Shown here piece by piece: positions 1 to 6,364 of a DNA stretch of 13,518 nt. This DNA comes from Sanchytrium tribonematis. Lineage: Eukaryota; Sanchytriomycota; Sanchytriomycetes; Sanchytriales; Sanchytriaceae. Within the stretch, counting starts at the first letter, position 1. Each line of letters opens with the position of its first letter. The stretch is from the NCBI GenBank assembly GCA_018985235.1, contig JADGIG010000187.1:1-13518 (forward strand), given 5' to 3'. Under the pieces are notes generated by a model. That model made no database searches, was not told where the DNA came from, and worked only from the letters and a program-made list of their open reading frames with translations. The translations under genes were made by a program, and so were the position numbers.

Positions 1-1050
1 AATAGGTCCTTACCTTCTTCGCAAAAGTTTGATAAAATTCCTGAAGTGGACGGTAAAAACTACAAGCTAGATCTTAAACTTCCTCTTGCATCTAGCATTT
101 CTCAAAGCCCTGAAAGAAAATCAGCCAGTCGCTCAACGTTTGCCAATAGAAATTCGGATATTCCAAAATCAGACAATTCATATAATCAAAGAACTGCTTC
201 CGAAATTAAAATTATCGACACTGTGAAGATTCCAAATGTAAATCTGGGAGATACCAAGAGAGATAGCAATTCTTCGTCGAATTCACCAAGCAGATCTGGA
301 AGTCCTTCCCATTCGAATCGTATGAGTCATGCGAGTTCAAGCAAATCACCGAGCAGATCTGGAAGTCCTTCCCATTCGAATCGGATGAGTTATGCGAGTT
401 CAAGCAAATCACCGAGCAGATCTGGAAGTCCTTCTCATTCGAATCACATGAACCACGCAATCGCGACCAATTCTCCTCGTAGAAGTCTGGCAAGTCCGGC
501 AGCCTCTCCAAAGGGAGTTTTTTCAAGTTCTGGTTCTTTAGATTTAGACTCATTGAAAAGACATAATACAACGATTTCATCAAAAACTAAAGAAATGGGC
601 GATCCTAAAAACGCCAAAGTCTCGCCAAAGTCTCGAAGACCAGTGACAATGGCGACCAGTTCAAATATTAAATTGAACAAATCGATTCCAAATGTACCAA
701 ACCTGAACTCTACCAACTTTCAAGATTTTGGGTCCCGCCCCAAAAGTGTTTCTATGCGAAAAGTAAAGATCCAGAATGGTGAAGTAGTTGACGCTAAGGT
801 CATAGAATTAGAAGATGGTAGGAAAAAAGTTTTTATTCCAAAGCACGCTAAGAAAAGAGCTAAATCTATGATTGCGGAGGGAAGTTCTATTCCTCGCTAT
901 GACAAATTGCCACCGCCACCTGTTCTTAATAAGTCTTTAGATAATCTAGATCCATTTCAAGATAGGGAGAATTCGCCGAGGGTGTCGATGTTTGATAAAA
1001 AAAAGAGAAGGAAAACGCTTGCTAAATTGAAAGATTGGTTCCTGGGATAA
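1..1050 (+). CDS. Ser-rich basic protein with 21-residue tandem repeats (5' partial)
   Basis: I do not recognise this protein. The frame is open back to base 1 with no ATG, so the gene starts outside the window and 349 C-terminal residues are visible. It looks disordered and hydrophilic, rich in Ser, Pro, Arg and Lys. A 21-residue unit beginning SPSRSGSPSHSN occurs three times (bases 283-471) and recalls RS-type or phosphorylated scaffold proteins. A more ordered, charged stretch follows (about bases 745-870, around KVKIQNGEVVDAKVIELEDG), then a PPPP run near base 910 that could bind SH3, WW or EVH1 domains. The end is basic and amphipathic (KKKRRKTLAKLKDWFLG), possibly contacting membrane or a partner. 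No signal peptide or membrane segment is seen. It ends in TAA only 31 bases before the next ATG. It is confidently coding, because the frame is long, low-complexity rather than random, and ends cleanly before the next gene; its function is unknown. Confidence 0.8.
   Translation, partial: NRSLPSSQKFDKIPEVDGKNYKLDLKLPLASSISQSPERKSASRSTFANRNSDIPKSDNSYNQRTASEIKIIDTVKIPNVNLGDTKRDSNSSSNSPSRSGSPSHSNRMSHASSSKSPSRSGSPSHSNRMSYASSSKSPSRSGSPSHSNHMNHAIATNSPRRSLASPAASPKGVFSSSGSLDLDSLKRHNTTISSKTKEMGDPKNAKVSPKSRRPVTMATSSNIKLNKSIPNVPNLNSTNFQDFGSRPKSVSMRKVKIQNGEVVDAKVIELEDGRKKVFIPKHAKKRAKSMIAEGSSIPRYDKLPPPPVLNKSLDNLDPFQDRENSPRVSMFDKKKRRKTLAKLKDWFLG
283..471 (+). repeat. Three tandem 63-bp coding repeats
   Basis: Units at 283-345, 346-408 and 409-471 each encode 21 residues starting SPSRSGSPSHSN. 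Units 1 and 2 are nearly identical at DNA level and unit 3 diverges in its last third. The unit length is a multiple of three, so copy-number change keeps the frame. A degenerate fourth start (SPRRS) follows at 472. Confidence 0.9.
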
Positions 1051-1073
1051 AAATTAATATCGTTTGTTTTACC

Positions 1074-1079
1074 AATAAA
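1074..1079 (+). terminator. Poly(A) signal of the first gene
   Basis: AATAAA lies 23 bases after the TAA stop at 1048-1050 and two bases before the ATG of the next gene at 1082. Cleavage would normally fall inside that next coding region, so the two transcripts probably overlap. Confidence 0.45.
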
Positions 1080-1081
1080 AA

Positions 1082-2810
1082 ATGATATTCAAAAATATCA
1101 AGCCACATATAATGTTTTTCTCTTCGGTTCTCGCGTTAAACTGCGTTTCTAATACATGTTCTGACGTAGATAATCCTGACTGTATTACTTTCAAAGCGGT
1201 CATTAGGGATTTTCCTCAGCATGCATTTGATTTCGAGTCTCCAATTGAAGCCTCCGGATACCCTCAAAAAGGTTTGTTGAATGGAACGATTGATAATCTT
1301 GGACGACCAGTATTCTCCCCATATAGATTGAGGTCAAAAGTGTCCTATGGAACTGAAGATTTTACATCGGCAGCGGCTTTAGTTAATTATGGATCGTTTT
1401 TATTTGACCAATACTACATGGATGTCCCCAAGGTTAATATTCCATATGAGATTCAGATCAATTTAACTAAAAGAGGAAACGGTTACTATACATACGATTC
1501 CAATGAAAATACGTTTATTGAGGCTGTTGGATCCACCAATGGTTTCTTTCCATTGGACGGTGCTGGTTTTGCTGAAGAATTTTACGGGAATCAGGGACAT
1601 AATTATTGGTATACAACCCATGTAAGCTATCCTTTTTTCTATAGAGGAGGAGAAACTTTTCAATTTTCAGGGGACGATGATTTGTATATTTTTGTGAACA
1701 AAAAACTTGTAACAACTTGTGATTTGGGTGGTATTCATCAAAAAACAAGTTGTGATGTCAATTTCGATAGTCTTAATCTTGTCAAGAATGTAGCATATCA
1801 ACTGGATGTATATCATGCAGACCGGCACACTATTGAGAGTAACTTTAAAGTAACAACATCCGTTTTACCTAGAAATATTGCTCCAGTCAGCCAAAATAAT
1901 TCTATTAGAGTTAGTGGGCTAGGAACATCACCGATCAGGCTGAATGCGACTGACGCAAATGACGACAAATTAATCGTCACCATCTATCCACCATATCCAA
2001 AATATGGAACGATCAAATATAATAAATTGTCGATTAATAATGGATCAAGAGCGGCTAAATATGAAATATCAGATACAGCGTTTGATTTCGCTGCTGGATC
2101 AGTATCAGGAAGCGACATGATTTACTATACCGTTTCTGACAATTGTGTGGAAACGAAGATGTACGAATTACAATTGAATGTGTCCATTCCCGTCACTCTA
2201 TTCGCGAAGCCGCATGTAAGAGACAACTTTACTCAAGTAATTGATGAAGGTCAAACCTTGTTTGTCAACGTTTCTGCGTGGGATGAATATAATTACACTT
2301 TATATTATTTGGACGATATAGCTATGTATCAGGATTTATGGAAGGACTGTATCAACGTTGTTGAACTTAATCAAACGTCGGGAATTATGGAAGTCCAAGG
2401 GATTCGAGGAGAATGCGACTACACTTACCGAGTGAGCAACAAATACGCGGAAGCTCGTGGAGAGGTCAAATTTCATGTCAATTGCAAGACAAATTGCTTT
2501 AAAAGATCTGTGGTAACAATTGGAGGGGCCGGACCTACTAATGAGGTTGTAATTCTTGGCAACGATCCCATTACCAGTATTTCTTACTTATATAGCAACT
2601 GCAATAACCGTAGGTTTTGCCACCGCTGCTGCAGCCACAATTATGATTGCTGCAGCCATAATTGCATGGCTTTTATATACCAGGGTACTTGCTTCCAAAT
2701 TTGAAGCGCAATGGAAAAAAGAATTTCAAGGTGCTGAAATTCAGGAAAATCCACTATATGTTGCTCAAACGAAAGAAAAATTTAATCCGTTATATGATTC
2801 TAATAAATGA
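1082..2810 (+). CDS. Fibro-slime (PA14-like) type I receptor with integrin-beta-like NPxY tail; exons 1082-2576 and 2596-2810
   Basis: The spliced product is 569 aa. An N-terminal signal peptide is followed by a fibro-slime/PA14-like domain (about residues 35-260) with the typical FQFSGDDDLYIFVN core (G197-D200) and LGGIH motif. Next is a cadherin-like/Big-type beta domain (about 265-365, with DANDDKL and a YYTVSDN end), then a Cys-containing membrane-proximal region and many N-glycosylation sequons. Unspliced, the frame ends in a Cys-rich nonsense tail at 2704. Removing GT...AG 2577-2595 joins it to an Ala-rich transmembrane helix (about 500-526) and a 42-residue cytoplasmic tail with NPLY at 550-553 and 562-565. 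NPxY motifs recruit PTB/FERM proteins such as talin and kindlin. Dictyostelium Sib adhesion proteins are a known non-metazoan case of NPxY tails. No VWA/I-like domain is seen, so it is not an integrin beta ortholog. A role in adhesion or particle uptake is inference. The start could also be M11 (1112). AATAAA abuts the TGA stop. Confidence 0.85.
2577..2595 (+). other. 19-nt spliceosomal intron (phase 1)
   Basis: The sequence is GTATTTCTTACTTATATAG. Removing it shifts the upstream fibro-slime frame into the frame encoding the transmembrane helix and NPLY tail. The frame change needs a length of 1 modulo 3, and this GT is the only nearby donor in the right phase. The same donor with the AG at 2613 gives a 37-nt intron that also restores frame and a slightly shorter helix. 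I prefer 19 nt because the kinase gene in this window also has a 19-nt intron. Confidence 0.72.
2802..2807 (+). terminator. Poly(A) signal abutting the stop codon
   Basis: AATAAA forms the last two sense codons (Asn-Lys) of the receptor gene and is directly followed by TGA at 2808-2810. The 3' UTR would be only some 10-30 nt. Confidence 0.5.
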
Positions 2811-2890
2811 TCATCTATTCATTTGTTTGAAGTGAACCCTCCTTCCACGCCACTTTGTGATCGGTGCACCAAATCTTTTTAATCGGTTGT

Positions 2891-2932
2891 ATGACTATCA
2901 CGACGGAGGAAACACTTAAAATTTGCATATGA
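2891..2932 (+). promoter_or_regulatory. Overlapping upstream ORF before the 449-aa gene
   Basis: An ATG at 2891 opens 13 codons and stops at TGA 2930-2932, which overlaps the main start as ATGA. If it lies within the transcript, it could lower or couple translation of the main frame. Confidence 0.3.
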
Positions 2933-4275
2933 CTACATTGGTAAGTTATCATGTAAGATCTGCATCAGCTTCTTCGGCTGAAATCCATTCCGACTTGAGC
3001 AAAATGCCATCGTTTATTATGCGAGAGGATCATTCTAAGTGGGGTAGATTAAAAAACAAAATAAGCAAAATTTTTGTAAAGGAAGACATGTTAATGGATG
3101 AATTTTTGGAGGAAAATCCTACTACATCTGAGACTCTTATTGAAAAGGGTAATGCTCCGTCGGATTCTTCATCTATTTTTCCAACTGATAGAAAAAGAAT
3201 GGCAATTGATAGGGCTAAATCATTTAAAAAAGACATTGGTACACAAAAACGTCGGAAAACATCTTTACCTGCGCCTGAACGTAGTTTGACTCGTAGATGG
3301 ACAGAATCGAGGCACAAGCCAGTTCATCCCCCAGTTGTAGAAAAAGAAACACATCCTATATCCTACATATGCTCTACTCAGAATCCGTTGATTACGTTAC
3401 CCAGAACTATGACTGAGCATAGCTTTAAAGATATTGATAAAATTGAGAAGAAGTCAACAGACAACATAGAAAAAGTTGAGGAATGGATATATCGAAGGCC
3501 ATTGAGCTCTTCCACTATAACTAGCTTCGGGGAAGATTCTGAGGTTTCTTGGAGGCCTTATAAAAGTCAGCCCGCACTACTTTTGAATAAGAGCCATTCT
3601 ACAAACCGAAAATTTTCAAGCTGGCACGACGATTCAGTCTATGATTCTTACCTAGAAAACTTTAGAGACCAAACAAGTGATGACATATCTCACACTGCTT
3701 GTGAACTCTCACCCTGTTCTTCGTACGCCAGTGGACCAAATATTACCATATTAAATTCACATAACAATTCTAGTGACAAATTATACAGAAATTGTAGTTT
3801 ACTGGACTTCAAAAAACGTTCAGAGAGTCTAGGACTAATGGAATCGGTACAACTCGCATTGCTACCATCTGAAAAATACCAAATGGAGCCTATCAAATTA
3901 AAAACAAACCGCAATCGCAATCGCAACCGGCAATGTGGCCTTATGGAAGCACTCAAAATGGACCTTTTAGAAATAGAGTCCAAACTTCCCAGAGATTCTG
4001 TTTTTAGTGAATCCAGTGAGGATGAAATTTCTTTTCTAGAAGCTATCCAAGAAATGGAGCCTATTTCTGGTAAAATGCAACCTAAGGCAGCAGGGTGGGT
4101 ACCTAAGTCTACCAAACCTCAGCCTACTACTGAGAAACCCAAATCTAAGGAGATGTCAGAAGTCTTAGCTCAGCACTCCGATAATTTTTATTCTCCTTCC
4201 TGTAGTCACTTTATTGAAAGAGACTCTGCACTTTTCATAGATGATGAGGATCTCTTTTGCACTATTATTTACTGA
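2929..4275 (+). CDS. Unrecognised 449-aa hydrophilic protein with LMEA-type helical repeats
   Basis: I do not recognise a family. The ATG at 2929 is chosen because an in-frame TAA sits at 2917 and only a TTG lies between. There is no signal peptide or membrane segment. The N-terminal part is basic and Ser-rich, with a short amphipathic stretch (WGRLKNKISKIF, about residues 38-49) and KKRRK-like clusters around 110. The C-terminal third has three similar short helices: GLMESVQLALL (M304), GLMEALKMDLLEIE (M339) and FLEAIQEMEP (L370), 35 and 31 residues apart. An acidic end (DDEDLF) precedes the TGA. A small CGCAAT microrepeat near 3910-3928 encodes an Asn-Arg run between the first two helices. 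It is probably a cytoplasmic or nuclear scaffold with repeated interaction motifs, but that is inference. Coding status is strong because the frame is long and fits between close neighbours. Confidence 0.8.
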   Translation: MTTLVSYHVRSASASSAEIHSDLSKMPSFIMREDHSKWGRLKNKISKIFVKEDMLMDEFLEENPTTSETLIEKGNAPSDSSSIFPTDRKRMAIDRAKSFKKDIGTQKRRKTSLPAPERSLTRRWTESRHKPVHPPVVEKETHPISYICSTQNPLITLPRTMTEHSFKDIDKIEKKSTDNIEKVEEWIYRRPLSSSTITSFGEDSEVSWRPYKSQPALLLNKSHSTNRKFSSWHDDSVYDSYLENFRDQTSDDISHTACELSPCSSYASGPNITILNSHNNSSDKLYRNCSLLDFKKRSESLGLMESVQLALLPSEKYQMEPIKLKTNRNRNRNRQCGLMEALKMDLLEIESKLPRDSVFSESSEDEISFLEAIQEMEPISGKMQPKAAGWVPKSTKPQPTTEKPKSKEMSEVLAQHSDNFYSPSCSHFIERDSALFIDDEDLFCTIIY

Positions 4276-4289
4276 GTGCATAAAGTTAA

Positions 4290-4295
4290 AATAAA
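4290..4295 (+). terminator. Poly(A) signal of the 449-aa gene
   Basis: AATAAA lies 14 bases after the TGA at 4273-4275 and 33 bases before the next ATG, within a 53-base intergenic space. Confidence 0.45.
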
Positions 4296-4328
4296 TAAGT
4301 TGTACAAATTTCTCCTTGTATAACTTCA

Positions 4329-5249
4329 ATGAATGAATGCGCCCGTTGCAAAGCACCTAAGGAGCCACAGTGTATTCACCATAGTGGAAAACCAATATTC
4401 CATGACGGTTTGAAAGGTTATAGCTGCTGTCAAAAGAGGGTTGTTGATTTTGATGATTTTTTAAAAATTCCTGGTTGCTGCTCATCAGAAAACCATTTAG
4501 AGATTGGTGCGAAAGAAACCAACTCTGTCAATTCAAAAGCAGGCGAGTCGGAAAAATTAACCGTAAAACAAGAAGATAAGAAGGAAATTCCTAATGGAAA
4601 TGTGTTGATTCCAACCCAAATTGCCAAACCTATAGAAAAAAAAATTCAGAATGATCCTGAGGGTTTTGAACCTCAGATTGGAATGAAGTGTACAAGGCCA
4701 GGGTGCTCATATAAATTTGACGGCGATCCAAATGACTGTAACTTTCATTCTGGAATACCTGTTTTTCACGAAGGATCAAAAGGATATTCCTGTTGCAAAA
4801 GAAAAGTTTTAGAATTTGACGAATTTTTAAAAATTAAAGGATGTAAGATTGGGCAGCATATGTATACAGAAGATGTGAAACCAACTCGCTTCGATTGGTA
4901 TCAAAGCTTACACACTGTTCACGTAAGCATTTTTGCTAAGAACGTAAAGCAGGAGGCTTGCAAATGTGATATAAAAGAGACTCGTGTATCAATTAAAGCC
5001 TCAAACTTGTACTTTGATGTCGATTTATTTCAGGAAATTTGTCCATCAGAATCAAAATTAGAAATTCTAAAATCAAAAGTAGAATTGACTTTGAAAAAGA
5101 AAAGTGGGATGTCCTGGCCTTCTTTAGAAGTCTCAGCAAATAGTGGTCAAATTTATACAACATTTGGCGCAGCGGGAAGCGGTACTATAGGTGGTAAAGA
5201 TATCAAAGTTGCAAATCCAACCATTTCGAGAGTTAATTTAAACAATTGA
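4329..5249 (+). CDS. CHORD-CHORD-CS domain co-chaperone (CHORDC1/Morgana-like)
   Basis: The protein is 306 aa. CHORD-I (about residues 4-56) has CIHHSGKPIFHDGLKGYSCC and DFDDFLKIPGC. CHORD-II (about 119-177) is complete, with ligand-type residues C121, C126, C137, H140, C155, C156, C172 and H177. A p23-like CS domain follows (about 187-275, ending in MSWPSLE). This order is that of the animal CHORDC1/CHP1 family, zinc-binding co-chaperones working with HSP90; plant RAR1 has two CHORDs but no CS. CHORD-I looks short at its N-terminus: C4 aligns with the second zinc cysteine of CHORD-II (ten residues before C15), so the first cysteine would lie before M1. An in-frame TAA at 4296 and no upstream ATG leave little room for a longer start; an extra exon or C7 as substitute ligand are alternatives. 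It probably acts in the cytosol. Length is close to the family norm of about 330 aa. Confidence 0.95.
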   Translation: MNECARCKAPKEPQCIHHSGKPIFHDGLKGYSCCQKRVVDFDDFLKIPGCCSSENHLEIGAKETNSVNSKAGESEKLTVKQEDKKEIPNGNVLIPTQIAKPIEKKIQNDPEGFEPQIGMKCTRPGCSYKFDGDPNDCNFHSGIPVFHEGSKGYSCCKRKVLEFDEFLKIKGCKIGQHMYTEDVKPTRFDWYQSLHTVHVSIFAKNVKQEACKCDIKETRVSIKASNLYFDVDLFQEICPSESKLEILKSKVELTLKKKSGMSWPSLEVSANSGQIYTTFGAAGSGTIGGKDIKVANPTISRVNLNN

Positions 5250-5267
5250 GTAATAAATGATTTTATT
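5250..5267. terminator. Bidirectional poly(A) region between convergent genes
   Basis: Only 17 bases separate the CHORD stop (5249) from the stop of the 67-aa gene on - (5267-5269). The + strand has AATAAA at 5252-5257. The - strand AATAAA (TTTATT at 5262-5267) overlaps the TAA stop of the small gene. Both transcripts must end inside each other's coding or UTR sequence. Confidence 0.5.
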
Positions 5268-5470
5268 TAAAAAAATAGCTGTGGAACAGTAACAAAGCAT
5301 CTTAAAAATGGTATGAATCCGCTAAAAATTACTTTTCTTCCAATGAATCGAAAGAAAAAAGGAATTAATATTGTTGATATTGTCACTTTAAGATGAGCCA
5401 GTTGTTGATTGAATTCTTCTTCGTAGTCATCCACCGAATCAATACCATCAATGTCAATCGGAAACTCCAT
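5267..5470 (-). CDS. Small membrane protein, 67 aa, unknown
   Basis: I do not recognise this protein. The ATG is at 5470-5468. The N-terminal third is strongly acidic (MEFPIDIDGIDSVDDYEEEF). A hydrophobic segment follows (about residues 31-45, ISTILIPFFFRFIG), then a basic turn (GRK), a second hydrophobic stretch (about 48-58) and a hydrophobic end. There is no cleavable signal peptide, so it may sit in the mitochondrial outer membrane or the ER. Support for a real gene: it fills an otherwise unusually long gap between the CHORD and Ras genes, its TAA overlaps an AATAAA as in other genes here, and charge and hydrophobic residues are segregated as in a real protein. A splice-like TTTATTTTACCAG lies just before the ATG, so an upstream non-coding exon is possible. 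Alternatively it is a chance frame in AT-rich DNA. Confidence 0.5.
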   Translation of the reverse strand: MEFPIDIDGIDSVDDYEEEFNQQLAHLKVTISTILIPFFFRFIGRKVIFSGFIPFLRCFVTVPQLFF

Positions 5471-5635
5471 TACTCCTGGTAAAATAAACAAATTTTAGAT
5501 GAAAATGTGGATCCCTGAAAACAAAAGAGTGATGAGCAGTCTACATCTCAGATTGTTGACATTAGAACAATTTTCAACTTTCGAAATATATTTCTCAGCC
5601 CTTCAAACCTTGAATTTTAATTGGTCTAAATATTT

Positions 5636-5659
5636 TTGGTTGGATACTATCCAATCAAA
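5636..5659 (+). promoter_or_regulatory. CCAAT-containing inverted repeat upstream of the Ras gene
   Basis: Arms TTGGTTGGATA (5636-5646) and TATCCAATCAA (5648-5658) are complementary at 10 of 11 positions around one central base. The right arm contains CCAATCAAA (5651-5659), which ends 45 bases before the Ras ATG. The same nine bases occur before the DOMON gene at almost the same distance. Confidence 0.35.
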
Positions 5660-5704
5660 ACGTTAATTTTGCAATATATGAGACATTGATTCGGCGTCGA
5701 TGTC

Positions 5705-6325
5705 ATGTCTTCAGTTCCTGTCTCTATAGTACTGTTGGGAAGCGGAGCGGTTGGAAAGTCTAGTATTACTACAAGGTTTATTCGGAATTCATATTCCGAA
5801 CAATATGATCCTACCATTGAGGACTCATACGTAAAAAAAATTAAAAGTGAGGTAGATGGAAGGATATATAATGTTGATATTGAGATAACAGATACTGCTG
5901 GTCAGGAAAACTATCGTGGTCTTTGGGGTGATAAGTATTTACGAACAGCTGACGCCTTTATATTAGTTTTTAGTGTGTGCGAATTAGAGACTTTGCATGA
6001 ACTCAACTCGCTTGCAAATCAAGTTTTCAACGCAAAAGAAGATCACAAGATTCCTATTGTGGTGGTAGGAAACAAGAGAGATCTTTCGTCCCGCCAAGTT
6101 ACCCCGATACAAGGCTCGTCTTTTACCAAACAGATTGCAAATGATGCAACATATTTCGAGTGCTCTGCAAAAACAGGTGAAGGAGTCAGTGAATGCTTTG
6201 AGCAGCTGGTTCAGCATGTGATACTCAAAAAATATCCTCGACGAAAATCTGTAGGTAGATTGAGAAATTCTACGAGAAAGCCGTCTAAAAAGAAGAAAGA
6301 TTTTTGCGGGTGTGTAATAATGTAG
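5705..6325 (+). CDS. Ras-family small GTPase with CAAX box
   Basis: The protein is 206 aa and complete. All five G motifs are intact: P-loop GSGAVGKS (12-19), switch I YDPTIEDSY with T37, DTAGQE (63-68), NKRD (123-126) and ECSAK (152-156). PTIEDSY is the Ras/Rap/Ral effector signature rather than Rho or Rab. Position 14 is Gly (Ras G12 equivalent) and Q67 is present, so GTP hydrolysis should be normal. A polybasic stretch (about 178-198) leads to C201 and the CAAX box CVIM. A terminal Met favours farnesylation, and C201 could be palmitoylated, so plasma-membrane signalling is expected. The ATG at 5705 gives the normal Ras N-terminus. A short overlapping frame opens at the ATG at 5700 and stops at 5729. 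Ras, Rap or a lineage-specific Ras subgroup cannot be separated by eye. The gene converges with the DOMON gene, 39 bases away. Confidence 0.96.
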   Translation: MSSVPVSIVLLGSGAVGKSSITTRFIRNSYSEQYDPTIEDSYVKKIKSEVDGRIYNVDIEITDTAGQENYRGLWGDKYLRTADAFILVFSVCELETLHELNSLANQVFNAKEDHKIPIVVVGNKRDLSSRQVTPIQGSSFTKQIANDATYFECSAKTGEGVSECFEQLVQHVILKKYPRRKSVGRLRNSTRKPSKKKKDFCGCVIM

Positions 6326-6364
6326 TCAAAGATGACCTTAGTAAATTTATTACAAATTCCTTAA
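6326..6364. terminator. Convergent 3' spacer between Ras and DOMON genes
   Basis: The 39-base spacer holds a - strand AATAAA (TTTATT at 6346-6351) 13 bases past the DOMON stop. On + only a weak AGTAAA (6340-6345) follows the Ras TAG. Confidence 0.4.

Noticed and set aside
283-471. CRISPR-like direct repeats
   Set aside because: The units are contiguous without unique spacers, multiples of three, and in frame within a eukaryotic coding region.
212-716. Antisense frames over the repeat region of the first gene
   Set aside because: They are the mirror of the 63-bp repeats; the sense frame is longer, open to the window edge and compositionally protein-like.
2513-2577. A 65-nt intron with donor GTAACA, branch-like TACTAAT (2536-2542) and acceptor CAG
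   Set aside because: It looks classical, but its length gives the wrong frame: translation after 2577 hits TAG within six codons and never reaches the transmembrane/NPLY frame.
2570-2810. Frameshifted pseudogene reading of the receptor gene
   Set aside because: A GT...AG interval repairs the frame exactly, the downstream tail is intact and motif-rich, and the kinase gene shows the same type of 19-nt gap.
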